Numbered from the stretch's first letter, positions 7,050 to 16,275 are shown. The stretch is 64,000 bases of DNA from UBA1783 sp033808805 (GCA_033808805.1 JAPXMY010000010.1:12133-76132), one strand, 5' to 3'. The notes: generated from the letters alone by a model not told the origin. Numbers and translations are program-made.

Positions 7050-9551
7050 TTATAATCCACATTTCAATTGAGCATTACAGTTGGTACAGGTGTTACAACC
7101 ACCGATTTCTTCCACAATACCTTCCAGGCATATTGGACAGATATTACCAACTTCAACCCCAATTTCTCTATCCTGTCTATCACTTCTTAAACCGGTTTTC
7201 TTTTCTTCTTCCTGGACTTCACTTACCATGATACCGAAGTCTTTGACAATATCCATTTGAGCGAAGGTTTCAGCTTCCTGCTCATTAGACAGGGTTAATA
7301 CCTGAGAGTCTCTTGAACCATCAACATAGACTGTTCCACCTTTAGCTCCGCCATAATATAATCTGGTATAAACCTGCTGAACCTGTCTGACACTATAACC
7401 CTTAGGAGCGTTGACAGTTTTAGAGATAGATGAATCAATCCAACGCTGAATTCGACATTGTGAATCAGCGTGCTCTTCAGGAGTCAATTCCATGGCGCTG
7501 ACAAAGAAATCTGGAAGAGTATCTCTGGTATATTGTGGATTCAGCTTCAAGAATTCATCAACAATCTGAGCATTTACTTCGATAAATTTACCAAGTCTTC
7601 CACTTCTGAAATATGAGAATGAAAAGTAAGGTTCTAAACCGGTAGAGACGCCGACCATGGTTCCAGTAGAACCGGTTGGAGCAATAGTCAGAAGATGCGA
7701 GTTTCTGATACCATATTTTAAGATATCCTGACGAATATCTTCATCCATCTGTTTCATATAGCCAGAGTTGATGAAGGCTTCATGATTATCTTTCAAAAAT
7801 GGAAAACTTCCTTTTTCTTTAGCCAGTTCAATTGATTGTCTGTAGGCGTTTGTCGCAATACAGTGGAATACATCATCAATGGTATCCAATGCTTCTTTAG
7901 AGCCATAGCGCTTGCCAGCCCAGATCAACAAATCATGTAGACCCATAACCCCTAAACCAACTCTTCTTTCTCCCAAGGCCTGAATTTCGTTTTGTTTTAA
8001 GAAATAAGGCGTAGAATCGATAACGTTATCCTGCAGTCTAACCGCAATCTGAACAGTTTCAGCTAGTTTATCATAGAGGATTTCTCCAGTTGTCTTATTG
8101 ACAAAATTTGCCAGGTTGACAGCTGCCAGATTACAGACTGAATAAGGAGCTAAAGGCTGTTCACCACAAGGGTTTGTCGCCACAACCTTTTGTCCATAGG
8201 CTACCGCATTAGTCATCTTGTTGGCATTATCAATAAAGAAAATACCAGGTTCAGCTGAATAGGTAGCACAGAAACAGATTAAATCCCAAATGTCTCTAGC
8301 TTTTACAGTTCTATATACTTTAAGAGGAAGAGGCCATTGGTGGATATCACCAACCTCCATCCAGTAATCATCGTAATATTGTTTTTCTTCAACAGTATAG
8401 TTATCTAAATCTGGAAAACGTAAATCATATGTTGAATCATTTTTTACCGCTTCCATAAATTCATCTGTCAGAGTTACTGAAATATTAGCTCCTGAAAGGA
8501 AATCCTGATTTACTACTTCAAAGTGTCCACCATTCATCAGCTGTTCATGAGCAAAGTTGACCAGTTTGATATCAGCATTAGCATCTCTGGTAATAGTTTC
8601 ATAGATTTCAATCTGCTGATTTGTCAGTGGAACGAATTTAAGTTTATTGCTGGCGTGATATTTGATTTGTTCATCGTTTGAATTATCAACCAGCCATTTT
8701 AAGACTCGTGGATTCTGCATTTTAGAAACGATAAATTCTATAATATCAGGATGCCAGTCTGCCAGCATAATCATCTGAGCTCCTCTTCTTGAGCCTCCCT
8801 GTTCGACTAGATGAGTCAAGTTGGCAATATCATTGAGCCAGCTTACTGCTCCTGAACTTTTACCCCCAACCCCTTTAGCCAGAGCATTTTTAGGTCTAAG
8901 AGTAGAGCCATTGGTTCCAACTCCACCACCTCTGGACATAATTTCCATAACTTCCTGACGATGAGTGGCAATGCCACCTCTTGAGTCGTGAATAAAGGGC
9001 ATAACAAAACAGTTGAAATAGGTTACCTGGGTGCCACTGCCAGCTCCATATAAGACTCTGCCAGCAGGGATGATGTTTAAATCGGCCAGCTGTTTAGCGA
9101 AGATATCGCCATATTTAGCTTTCAAGTCATCTTTTTCAACTTCTGCCAGGGCATTGCCAACTCTTAGAGCTATCTGTTCCCAGTATATTTCAACTGGTTT
9201 ATCAATTAAACCTTTTGATCTTTTTATTAAACCTGTTTCGATTTCTTCAAGGTCAGTCAATGAGCCTCTTGAGTCTTCTTCAAGTTCTATAATGCAATAA
9301 TTGTCTGCAATTTCTTTTATGTAGCCAATTCCCCTTGAAGGGTAAACAGGGTCTTCCTTAACCACCGTCAAAACTAAATCACCAACTGATAATGTTTTTA
9401 AATCTATATCTTTCTGTGAATATCGATCTAGCATTACAAGCCTAGAAACGCCATCATGAGTAATTTTAAAATAATCCTCGATAGGATAGATTAGTGGAAA
9501 ATTATTTTTGATGTCCAAATTTAGTTTTTTGATTAAGTTTTGACTATACAT
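7050..9551 (-). CDS. nrdJ: Vitamin B12-dependent (class II) ribonucleotide reductase
   Basis: An 833-residue adenosylcobalamin-dependent reductase that makes deoxyribonucleotides without an oxygen-dependent radical subunit. Residues 1-115 form an N-terminal beta-rich domain. The catalytic barrel follows, with C181 (YFNCF) and C473 (SVCNL) as the likely redox pair, the thiyl-radical loop NPCGEQPL (N460, C462, E464), and the APTGSTG loop near 657. The C-terminus has a zinc-ribbon-like CPIC and CNTCTNC arrangement, then CGL, fitting the swinging redox tail. No small radical subunit gene is nearby. GGAGGG sits before the start. A cobalamin adenosyltransferase gene lies 68 bases upstream on the same strand. 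Confidence 0.93.
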   Translation of the reverse strand: MYSQNLIKKLNLDIKNNFPLIYPIEDYFKITHDGVSRLVMLDRYSQKDIDLKTLSVGDLVLTVVKEDPVYPSRGIGYIKEIADNYCIIELEEDSRGSLTDLEEIETGLIKRSKGLIDKPVEIYWEQIALRVGNALAEVEKDDLKAKYGDIFAKQLADLNIIPAGRVLYGAGSGTQVTYFNCFVMPFIHDSRGGIATHRQEVMEIMSRGGGVGTNGSTLRPKNALAKGVGGKSSGAVSWLNDIANLTHLVEQGGSRRGAQMIMLADWHPDIIEFIVSKMQNPRVLKWLVDNSNDEQIKYHASNKLKFVPLTNQQIEIYETITRDANADIKLVNFAHEQLMNGGHFEVVNQDFLSGANISVTLTDEFMEAVKNDSTYDLRFPDLDNYTVEEKQYYDDYWMEVGDIHQWPLPLKVYRTVKARDIWDLICFCATYSAEPGIFFIDNANKMTNAVAYGQKVVATNPCGEQPLAPYSVCNLAAVNLANFVNKTTGEILYDKLAETVQIAVRLQDNVIDSTPYFLKQNEIQALGERRVGLGVMGLHDLLIWAGKRYGSKEALDTIDDVFHCIATNAYRQSIELAKEKGSFPFLKDNHEAFINSGYMKQMDEDIRQDILKYGIRNSHLLTIAPTGSTGTMVGVSTGLEPYFSFSYFRSGRLGKFIEVNAQIVDEFLKLNPQYTRDTLPDFFVSAMELTPEEHADSQCRIQRWIDSSISKTVNAPKGYSVRQVQQVYTRLYYGGAKGGTVYVDGSRDSQVLTLSNEQEAETFAQMDIVKDFGIMVSEVQEEEKKTGLRSDRQDREIGVEVGNICPICLEGIVEEIGGCNTCTNCNAQLKCGL

Positions 9552-9579
9552 AAATAGGTCCCTCCAGCAGTGTAGTTAT

Positions 9580-9588
9580 ATTCTAACA
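9580..9588 (-). promoter_or_regulatory. Possible extended -10 promoter of nrdJ
   Basis: On the minus strand TGTTAGAAT fits an extended -10 element 30 bases before the nrdJ start. No good -35 is present at the right distance. If real, nrdJ could be expressed apart from the adenosyltransferase gene. Confidence 0.4.
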
Positions 9589-9619
9589 TATAGAAGTCAA
9601 TTAATGGGGATGAAAATTT

Positions 9620-10069
9620 TTACATTTTCACTTGTAAATAATATAGGAAGTCTGAAAGTCGATTAACAAAAGGTAAATAAAAAACCTCTTTTTCATTTAT
9701 CGCTACCAGAGCTCTTTCTAAAGCTCGGATTTTGCAACGTGCCTTGCTTATCACAATCTTATCTTTCTGTTTGTAAGGATAGTTGAATTTGAAAGTTGCT
9801 GGACAATTTTCAATATCTTTTTCTATTAAGGCTAATAGCGAAGAAATGTCAAAAGTTTCCTTATAGCCTGCAATATAACCAGCTATGCCACTTAAAGTCT
9901 CGATAATTTCTTTGATGTAAGGAATATCTACATAGCTGTCAGCTTCTAGAAGAGCGACAATTGTTTCATCAATTGTCCCAAGAGCGACGATTGTTTCATC
10001 ATCTTTTCGGATTCTCTTATTTTTTATATCGGTAAATAAATAATCCCCTTTTTTAGTCGAAATCTTCAT
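9620..10069 (-). CDS. PduO-type cob(I)alamin adenosyltransferase
   Basis: A 149-residue protein related to PduO/CobA-type ATP:cob(I)alamin adenosyltransferases, which make adenosylcobalamin. Visible hallmarks are the N-terminal STKKGDYLFTD (a diverged form of the TGxGDxGxT ATP loop), VALGTIDE in the place of the usual GTVDE, ISKARCKIRALERAL (the conserved Arg-rich helix) and VNRLSDFLYYL (conserved N-R-L-S-D-F). It is 30-40 residues shorter than usual and the ATP loop has lost glycines. It lies just upstream of the B12-dependent reductase, whose cofactor it would supply. Activity of this diverged form is inferred. Confidence 0.8.
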   Translation of the reverse strand: MKISTKKGDYLFTDIKNKRIRKDDETIVALGTIDETIVALLEADSYVDIPYIKEIIETLSGIAGYIAGYKETFDISSLLALIEKDIENCPATFKFNYPYKQKDKIVISKARCKIRALERALVAINEKEVFYLPFVNRLSDFLYYLQVKM

Positions 10070-10173
10070 TTAAACCACCTCTATATTATAGTATAAACAA
10101 TAATTGAAACAATATGTGATATAACTTTTTTATTGTGCTAAAATTAAATAAACAATAAATTATGGGAGTTTTT

Positions 10174-10815
10174 ATGAAGTATACAGCAGTTATTGTTGCT
10201 GCTGGTAAATCTGAAAGATTTGGGTCAGCAACAAATAAATTATTATATAAATTATCTGATGGTTCACTTGTCATTGACAGGGCACTGCAGCCATTTAGAG
10301 AGGATAAGGACTGCAGTCAGATAGTTTTAGTTACTAATTCAGAGACGATTGATTATTTAGCTAAAAACAGAGCTACGGGCAAAGAGATGTATTGTCATGG
10401 TGGAGCAGCCAGAAGTGATTCAGTCTTTAATGGTCTAATGGCTGTTAAAGAAGAAATTGTCCTGGTTCATGATGGTGCCAGATGTTATCTGCAAAGTGAA
10501 GATTTAAATAATCTTAAAAAAGCAATGGAAACTGAAAGAGCAGCTATCCTGAGTAAGCCAATTGTTGATACCATCAAGGTAGTAAGTGATGGTTATATTG
10601 TCAAAACAATTGATCGCAACACTTTAAACGGAGCCCAGACTCCTCAAGCTTTTTATATTGATGAATTAATGGACTGTTATAAAAAGGCCAAAGAAGAAGG
10701 TTTTTCACCAACTGATGAAGCATCAGTTATTGAAAAATATAGTGATACCAAAATCAAGTGTGTTATTTCTAAACATCACAATGAAAAAATAACCACAATT
10801 GATGATATTAAATAG
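10174..10815 (+). CDS. ispD: 2-C-methyl-D-erythritol 4-phosphate cytidylyltransferase
   Basis: A 213-residue enzyme of the MEP isoprenoid pathway that joins CTP and methylerythritol phosphate. The N-terminal nucleotide loop AVIVAAGKSERFG, the segment LVHDGARCYL and the TPQAF motif are typical of IspD. The start at 10174 is preferred over an ATG four codons earlier because GGGAG lies five bases before it. It is followed after 11 bases by an aminopeptidase gene. IspD implies that this organism makes isoprenoids by the MEP route rather than from mevalonate. Confidence 0.9.
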   Translation: MKYTAVIVAAGKSERFGSATNKLLYKLSDGSLVIDRALQPFREDKDCSQIVLVTNSETIDYLAKNRATGKEMYCHGGAARSDSVFNGLMAVKEEIVLVHDGARCYLQSEDLNNLKKAMETERAAILSKPIVDTIKVVSDGYIVKTIDRNTLNGAQTPQAFYIDELMDCYKKAKEEGFSPTDEASVIEKYSDTKIKCVISKHHNEKITTIDDIK

Positions 10816-10826
10816 GAGAAAAAGAT

Positions 10827-12065
10827 ATGTACGCAAAAAGAAGAGAACAATTATTAGAGATGCTGGAGCAGTATTCAATTACTGTGCTTATGGCTGGCAG
10901 GGCTTTTTATAGTGTTGGAGATTCCAAGTTTCCATTTGAGGTAAACAGATCTTTTTATTACTATACTGGTCTGGACAGGGAAAACCTGATTTTAGTTCTA
11001 GTTAAACTGGATGAAAACACTACAAAAGAAATTCTCTTTATTGAACCTTATGATGAGCTTTTAGCTAAATGGGTAGGTGGAAGAATTAGACCAAAACAGG
11101 CTAAAGAGATAAGTGGTATTGAAGATATCCGCTATCTTGAGGATTTAATGCCAACATTGGGCTCGTTTTTGAATTATTATGGCAAGCTTGTGGATTTTGT
11201 TTTATGTGGTGACTTATCAAAGCAGGAGCTGGGTCAGCCAAATGATACAACTGATTTATTTAATAAAATCAAAGAACTTCAGCCACAGGTTGTCTACACC
11301 AACATTTATGACAAGATTTGTGCAATGAGAATGATTAAAGATGAACATGAAATTGAAATGATTAAAAATGCGATAGATGTAACCCAGGAGGGAATTGAGA
11401 CGATGATGAGATATTCTCACAGTAACATCTGGGAAAATGAACTGGAAGCTTACTTTGACTTTGTCTTAAAGTGCAAGCAGTGTAAAAATGCTTTTACGAC
11501 CATCTGTGCTACCGGTAAAAATGCGACGATCTTGCATTATGCCGATAATAATGATTTTGCGAAAACAGATGATCTGGTCTTATGTGATCTGGGTGCAGCC
11601 TATAAGTATTACAATGCAGATATTACCAGAACCTTTCCAGTTAATGGCAGATTTACTAATCGTCAAAAACAGATCTATGACATAGTCTTAAGAGCCAATA
11701 AACTTGTTGAAGCTCTAGCCAGACCTGGAATTACTACTAAAGAATTAAATGACGAAGTAGTTAAGTTTTATGAAGTAGAACTGGCAGCTATTGGATTATT
11801 GGATAATGGCAAGACAGTAAGAGATTATTATTATCACAATGTTTCACATCTGCTGGGTTTAGAAGTTCATGATGTCTGTTTACCAGATATGGTACTTAAA
11901 CCAGGCTGTGTAATCACCAATGAGCCAGGGCTGTATTTGGAAGATGAAGATATCGGTATCAGAATTGAAGATGATTTACTGATTACTGAAGATGGATGCA
12001 TCAATCTAAGTAAAAACATAATTAAGGAAATTGAAGACATTGAAGCATTTATGAATAAAAATTAG
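10827..12065 (+). CDS. pepP: Xaa-Pro aminopeptidase (M24 family)
   Basis: A 412-residue M24B metallopeptidase that removes an N-terminal residue linked to proline. Residues 1-150 form the aminopeptidase P N-terminal domain, and residues 170-405 the pita-bread catalytic fold. The five metal ligands can be placed: Asp in LCDLGAAY, Asp in NADITRTFP, His in HNVSHLLGLEVHD, Glu in VITNEPGLY and Glu in GIRIEDDLL. The length matches the family. It shares its transcription direction with ispD, 11 bases upstream, and is separated from the rpsF operon by that operon's own promoter. Confidence 0.92.
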   Translation: MYAKRREQLLEMLEQYSITVLMAGRAFYSVGDSKFPFEVNRSFYYYTGLDRENLILVLVKLDENTTKEILFIEPYDELLAKWVGGRIRPKQAKEISGIEDIRYLEDLMPTLGSFLNYYGKLVDFVLCGDLSKQELGQPNDTTDLFNKIKELQPQVVYTNIYDKICAMRMIKDEHEIEMIKNAIDVTQEGIETMMRYSHSNIWENELEAYFDFVLKCKQCKNAFTTICATGKNATILHYADNNDFAKTDDLVLCDLGAAYKYYNADITRTFPVNGRFTNRQKQIYDIVLRANKLVEALARPGITTKELNDEVVKFYEVELAAIGLLDNGKTVRDYYYHNVSHLLGLEVHDVCLPDMVLKPGCVITNEPGLYLEDEDIGIRIEDDLLITEDGCINLSKNIIKEIEDIEAFMNKN

Positions 12066-12112
12066 GAGTTATAAAAAACTGAAAATATTATTTATAGAAA
12101 GGGAATTTTGAC

Positions 12113-12141
12113 TTTACAACAGGGGTGAAATTTGATAAAAT
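12113..12141 (+). promoter_or_regulatory. Promoter of rpsF-ssb-rpsR
   Basis: TTTACA (12113-12118) and TAAAAT (12136-12141) lie 17 bases apart, and TG one base before the -10 makes it an extended -10 promoter. It starts a leader of about 70 bases that can fold. Confidence 0.7.
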
Positions 12142-12146
12142 ATAAC

Positions 12147-12199
12147 AGCGTTCGGGTAAATTTATATTTACTTCTTGCCTAGAAATAGGCCGCTAGACC
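12147..12199 (+). promoter_or_regulatory. Ribosomal S6:S18 leader motif (autoregulatory RNA)
   Basis: Two hairpins precede rpsF: GTAAAT/ATTTAC (12156-12171) and GCCTA-GAAA-TAGGC (12177-12190) with a GNRA-type loop. The second stem runs straight into CCGCTAGACC. AGCG at 12147 can pair with CGCT at 12191. A CCG beside a hairpin just upstream of rpsF is the known hallmark of the bacterial S6:S18 leader, where the S6-S18 complex binds its own mRNA to repress it. I assign it from position and the CCG, without covariance data. Confidence 0.65.
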
Positions 12200-12216
12200 A
12201 AAAGGAGGAAAAAAAC

Positions 12217-12504
12217 ATGAGAAAATATGAAATTATGTATATCCTTAACGCTTCAGCTGAAGAAGCAGTTCGTACAGAAACCATTGAAACTCTACATAAG
12301 ATCATTACAGATGCTAATGGTACAATCGAAAAGGTAGATGAATGGGGTATGAGAGAATTTGCTTATCCAATTGAAGACATGACAAAAGGATATTATGTAG
12401 TAATCACTATTAAAGCTAATAATGATGCTATTAATGAATTTGACCGTATTAGTCGTATCAATACAAATGTTGTTCGCCACATGATTGTCAAAATTGAAGA
12501 ATAG
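12217..12504 (+). CDS. rpsF: 30S ribosomal protein S6
   Basis: A 95-residue S6 protein that binds S18 on the 30S platform. It begins MRKYEIMYIL and contains WGMREFAYPIEDMTKGYYVV and the C-terminal RHMIVKI, all characteristic. The start at 12217 follows AAAGGAGGAAAAAA; an in-frame extension upstream would be translated from inside the leader structure and is rejected. It is first in the conserved rpsF-ssb-rpsR operon and is likely feedback-regulated by the leader described above. Confidence 0.96.
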   Translation: MRKYEIMYILNASAEEAVRTETIETLHKIITDANGTIEKVDEWGMREFAYPIEDMTKGYYVVITIKANNDAINEFDRISRINTNVVRHMIVKIEE

Positions 12505-12514
12505 GTGAAGTGAA

Positions 12515-12955
12515 ATGATTAATCGAGTAGTTTTAATTGGTCGTTTGACCAGAGATCCAGAGTTACGTAAAACACCAAATGCCTCAGTATGCAACTTTTC
12601 TTTAGCAGTAAGCAGAAGAAAAAGCAAAAATGATACAAATACGCCAGATGCTGATTTTGTACCATGTGTGGCATGGAATCAGACTGCCGAGCTGATTACC
12701 AATTATTTGCGTAAAGGGTCTCAGCTTGGAGTTGAAGGAAAAATTCAGACTAGAAATTATGATGATCCTAATGTTCCAGGAAGAAAGGTTTATGTTGTCG
12801 AAGTATTGGTAGACAGCATCATGTTCTTAGATTCTAAGAGCAGCACATCAACGGCTAGTACATCATATACAACAGATTACTATCCAGATGAGAGTTATAC
12901 AGATATGGCAGATGGTCCTAAACTGGACATTTCAAGTGATGATTTGCCATTCTAG
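12515..12955 (+). CDS. ssb: Single-stranded DNA-binding protein
   Basis: A 146-residue SSB. Residues 1-108 form the OB fold, starting MINRVVLIGRLTRDPEL and including FVPCVAWNQTAELITNYLRKG. A low-complexity Ser/Thr/Tyr linker follows, then the acidic tip SSDDLPF that recruits replication and repair proteins. It sits between rpsF and rpsR as in other Firmicutes, ten bases after rpsF and fourteen before rpsR. Confidence 0.96.
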   Translation: MINRVVLIGRLTRDPELRKTPNASVCNFSLAVSRRKSKNDTNTPDADFVPCVAWNQTAELITNYLRKGSQLGVEGKIQTRNYDDPNVPGRKVYVVEVLVDSIMFLDSKSSTSTASTSYTTDYYPDESYTDMADGPKLDISSDDLPF

Positions 12956-12969
12956 AAAGGAAGTTTATT

Positions 12970-13200
12970 ATGGCATTTAGAAGAAATAGACCTGGTCGTA
13001 GAAAAGTTTGTTATTTCACTAAAAATAACATTACCTATATCGACTATAAAGATACTGAATTATTAAAGAAATTTGTCTCACCAAATGGAAAGATTATCCC
13101 AAGAAGAGTTGCTGGGACAAGCGCTAAGTATCAACGTATGCTAGCTACAGCTATCAAACGTGCTCGTCAAATGGCTTTATTACCATACGTTGTTGACTAA
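12970..13200 (+). CDS. rpsR: 30S ribosomal protein S18
   Basis: A 76-residue S18 with the conserved core IDYKDTELLKKFVSPNGKI and the basic stretch KYQRMLATAIKRARQMALLPYV. AGAAAGGAAG precedes the start. It is last in the rpsF operon and is followed by a strong terminator. S18 forms a heterodimer with S6, which also explains the operon's leader RNA. Confidence 0.96.
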   Translation: MAFRRNRPGRRKVCYFTKNNITYIDYKDTELLKKFVSPNGKIIPRRVAGTSAKYQRMLATAIKRARQMALLPYVVD

Positions 13201-13210
13201 TCAGTGAAAC

Positions 13211-13234
13211 AATCCCCTTATCAGGGGATTTTTG
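13211..13234 (+). terminator. Terminator after rpsR
   Basis: AATCCCC and GGGGATT form a perfect 7-bp stem with a six-base loop followed by TTTGTTT. Confidence 0.85.
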
Positions 13235-13248
13235 TTTGGTCTTTAAGT

Positions 13249-13277
13249 TTTACAACGTTTCAATAATGTTTTATAAT
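13249..13277 (+). promoter_or_regulatory. Promoter of the yybS-gdpP-rplI-dnaB operon
   Basis: TTTACA and a perfect TATAAT lie 17 bases apart, about 52 bases before the YybS-like start codon. It probably drives the long run of overlapping genes to walJ. Confidence 0.75.
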
Positions 13278-13328
13278 TATTATGTATCTTTGTGTGGAAA
13301 GATGTTTTTGTTGTAGGAGAAATCAAAA

Positions 13329-14312
13329 ATGCGAAAATCAAGAGTAAACAGTATAACCTATGGAGCACTATTCTGTGCCCTGGTAGGTGTGTTAGTATAT
13401 ATAAATCGTCTTTTGGCTAATGGTTTGGAATTATATTTCTTTTGGATTATTCCAATAGTGGTAATTATTTATATCGTTAAGTTTGATGTAAAACAGGCGA
13501 TTGTTATGAATGTGGCAATGTTGCTGATGACAATGATTATTGCTGGTCCGATATCAACAAGCGCTTTCTATGTATTGGGATCTGTGATTGCTGGCACTGT
13601 CTATGGAGCTGGACTGATTAAACAGAAGAGTGCTACCTTTCTGATTTCTTCAGTGGTAGTAGTTTCTCTTGTTATGATGTTTATTTCTTATTTTGTCTTT
13701 GCTAAGTTTTTTGGCTATGACTTGCTGGCAGAAATGGATTTTATGAAAGAGACAATGACTGTTTTGATTGACAGGATGGCCAAAGGAGATGCTGGTGTGG
13801 CTTCAACTTTGATGTCGATTTTTGATAATAATGCCTTGTTTTCGATTATTATTATCTCTTCAGTATTAAGTGCTCTTTTAGAAGGGTTTTTAGTGCACAG
13901 TATTGCCTTTATCGTTTTAAGAAGATTAAAGATGACTATTCCACCAATGAAATCAGTAAGTGAGCTTTATGCTCCTTTATGGTTAAAATTAGTAGTTCTT
14001 ATGGGATTGGCAGGAAATATTCTGATGAATCAGTTTCCAGCTGTTGGTCAATATAAAAATCTTATCTTTCCGATAACGGTTATTGCCTATATTGTCTGTT
14101 TTATGTTTGGTTATATTTTGATTTCAACACTTATCGCTATCAGGGTGCCTGATGCCAGGAAAAGAGCCAGTCTGGCAGTTATAGTGTTGCTGTTGTCGCT
14201 GTTTTTATCAGTATTAGTCATTGGAGTGGGTATTTTTGATATCTTTACTTCATTTAGAAAAACATTAATAGAGGAGCTGAAAAATTATGTTAAACAAGAT
14301 GGACAAGCTTAA
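13329..14312 (+). CDS. YybS/DUF2232-family membrane protein
   Basis: A 327-residue polytopic protein with about eight helices, resembling the YybS (DUF2232) family. The family is of unknown function but is conserved just upstream of gdpP in Firmicutes, as here. The N-terminal half resembles small-molecule (ECF S-component-like) membrane folds. Its 3' end overlaps gdpP by 26 bases, which suggests translational coupling. Confidence 0.8.
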   Translation: MRKSRVNSITYGALFCALVGVLVYINRLLANGLELYFFWIIPIVVIIYIVKFDVKQAIVMNVAMLLMTMIIAGPISTSAFYVLGSVIAGTVYGAGLIKQKSATFLISSVVVVSLVMMFISYFVFAKFFGYDLLAEMDFMKETMTVLIDRMAKGDAGVASTLMSIFDNNALFSIIIISSVLSALLEGFLVHSIAFIVLRRLKMTIPPMKSVSELYAPLWLKLVVLMGLAGNILMNQFPAVGQYKNLIFPITVIAYIVCFMFGYILISTLIAIRVPDARKRASLAVIVLLLSLFLSVLVIGVGIFDIFTSFRKTLIEELKNYVKQDGQA

Positions 14313-16275
14313 ACTTGTTGCTTTGATTCTTTTATTTATTGAAACAGCTTTAGCTTTGTTGTTTGAGTTTGTGTTAAAAATTGACTACGATTTCTTAGTT
14401 TATGTTTTCATTGGGGCTAATTTTGTTTTAATGATTTATATTTTCCTGTTAATGGAGTTGGACAAACGAAAACGTACTGTTGATATAAATAGAGTTTTGG
14501 GAACTGAAGCCAAGGAAGCTTTAGAGTATGGGATGGTTGGCATTATTATTTATGATGATAGCTATGCTGTCAGCTGGGCCTCAGACTTTTTTGAAAATCG
14601 TCAGATTAATATTATTGGCGAAAAAATTACCAAGGTTTTTCCGCAAATGGGTGTCTTGTTTTCAGGAAATAAGCATCGCGTAGTCATTACCAATGAAGAT
14701 GGTACAAAATATGAATGTGTAAAAGAAGAGAGTTCACAGGTAGTATTTGTTAAGGATATTACTGAAATGTATGATATTAAAAAAGCCTATCAAAACGAAA
14801 AGATTGTTTTAGGTTTGATAAGTTTAGATAATTATGAAGAAACTATTCGTAATGAAGATGAGCAGAAGATTGCTCATATCAATACCAATATCCGCCAGAA
14901 GATAGTATCCTGGGCAATAGGCCATGGAGCGATTATTAGAAGAATCAGAAGTGACAGATTTTTTGTGATAATAAATTATGAAAATTTCCAAAAGATGCTC
15001 AGCAGTAAATTTGCTATTTTAAACGAAATTAAAGAGGCTGCCAGAACACTTAATGTTTCGATAACCTCCTCAATGGCTTACAGTTATGGAGATGCCAGTT
15101 TTGATGAATTAGACAGTACATTAAACAATATGTTAGAACTGGTACTATCAAGAGGAGGAGATCAGGTAGCTGTGAAACAACACGGTAAAGAAGTTGAATT
15201 TTTCGGTCAATCTTCTGAAGCCAGTGAAAAAACTTCTAAGGTGAGAGCCAGAGTTATGGCTCAAAGTTTAGAAAAAATCTTTAATGATAGTTCAGGTGTC
15301 TTCATTATTCCCCACAATGAAGCTGATTTAGATAGTTTTGGAGCCTGTTTAGGCGTCAGCAGAATAGTTTTCTCTTTAGAAAAGAAAGCTTATATTGTGT
15401 TTAATGGCATTAATATTGAGCCGGTGACAGAGGGAATTTACGAAGAAAATATTATGAATTTGATTGAAAATCATATTTTCATCACTGAAGAGGAAGCCTT
15501 GTCCTTTATGGACGAACAGTCAGTAGTGGTAGCAGTTGATCATCACAGTTTAGATTTAACAAGTACGCCTAAACTGGTGGAAAATGCTCCAAAGATTGTC
15601 ATTATCGACCATCATCGCAGAAAAAGTGATACCAATATCAGTGCGATGCTGATTTATAATGAACCATCAGCTTCTTCAACAGTAGAACTGGTAACAGAGT
15701 TAATGCAATATTCTAAAAATGATATTGAGTTAACAGAGTTGGAAGCAACTATTATGTATGCCGGTATCCTGGTGGATACAGATGAATTAAAAACACGAAC
15801 AAATGCCAGAACATTTGAAGCCTGTGCAACACTTAAAAAGAATGGAAGCAATACTTCTTTAGCTTATTACTGGTTGAAAGAAGGAATTCAGGACTTTATC
15901 GATAAGACAACGATTTCTAAGAATATGGAAATTGTTAGAGAAGGTATCGCCATAAGTGCGGTTAAAAAAGAAGGAAAATATTTATCAAGAACAGCCCTGG
16001 CTAAAGGAGCCAATCATATTGGTTCAATCAAGGGAGTAAAAGCAGCATTTGTTATTGCCCAAATTGATAGTAATACCTTTGCTATTTCAGCCAGAAGTAA
16101 CAGTGATATTAATGTCCAGATTATTATGGAGAAAATGGGTGGTGGAGGTCACTTCAATGCTGCCGGACTGCAGAGAACCAACACGAGTTTAAAAGCTTTG
16201 AAGGATGAGCTGATTTTGATAATTGAAGAATATTATCAGGGAGGTAGTAGTAATGAAAGTAATCCTGTTGACTGA
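14287..16275 (+). CDS. gdpP: Cyclic-di-AMP phosphodiesterase GdpP
   Basis: A 662-residue membrane-bound enzyme that cleaves c-di-AMP to pApA. Two helices (about 9-55) come first, then a PAS-like domain (75-155), then a degenerate GGDEF domain ending in SRGGDQVAVK. DHH and DHHA1 domains follow, with metal-binding HNEADLDSFG near 342, IIDHHRR near 440 and GGGGHFNAAG near 618. This is the full family architecture. GAGGAG precedes the start, which lies inside the end of the YybS-like gene. Its own end overlaps rplI by 23 bases. c-di-AMP controls potassium balance and the cell wall. Confidence 0.94.
   Translation: MLNKMDKLKLVALILLFIETALALLFEFVLKIDYDFLVYVFIGANFVLMIYIFLLMELDKRKRTVDINRVLGTEAKEALEYGMVGIIIYDDSYAVSWASDFFENRQINIIGEKITKVFPQMGVLFSGNKHRVVITNEDGTKYECVKEESSQVVFVKDITEMYDIKKAYQNEKIVLGLISLDNYEETIRNEDEQKIAHINTNIRQKIVSWAIGHGAIIRRIRSDRFFVIINYENFQKMLSSKFAILNEIKEAARTLNVSITSSMAYSYGDASFDELDSTLNNMLELVLSRGGDQVAVKQHGKEVEFFGQSSEASEKTSKVRARVMAQSLEKIFNDSSGVFIIPHNEADLDSFGACLGVSRIVFSLEKKAYIVFNGINIEPVTEGIYEENIMNLIENHIFITEEEALSFMDEQSVVVAVDHHSLDLTSTPKLVENAPKIVIIDHHRRKSDTNISAMLIYNEPSASSTVELVTELMQYSKNDIELTELEATIMYAGILVDTDELKTRTNARTFEACATLKKNGSNTSLAYYWLKEGIQDFIDKTTISKNMEIVREGIAISAVKKEGKYLSRTALAKGANHIGSIKGVKAAFVIAQIDSNTFAISARSNSDINVQIIMEKMGGGGHFNAAGLQRTNTSLKALKDELILIIEEYYQGGSSNESNPVD

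Noticed and set aside
9552..10173. Cobalamin riboswitch for the adenosyltransferase-nrdJ pair
   Set aside because: The gaps before both genes are about 70-100 bases with no B12-box-like sequence or room for the fold.
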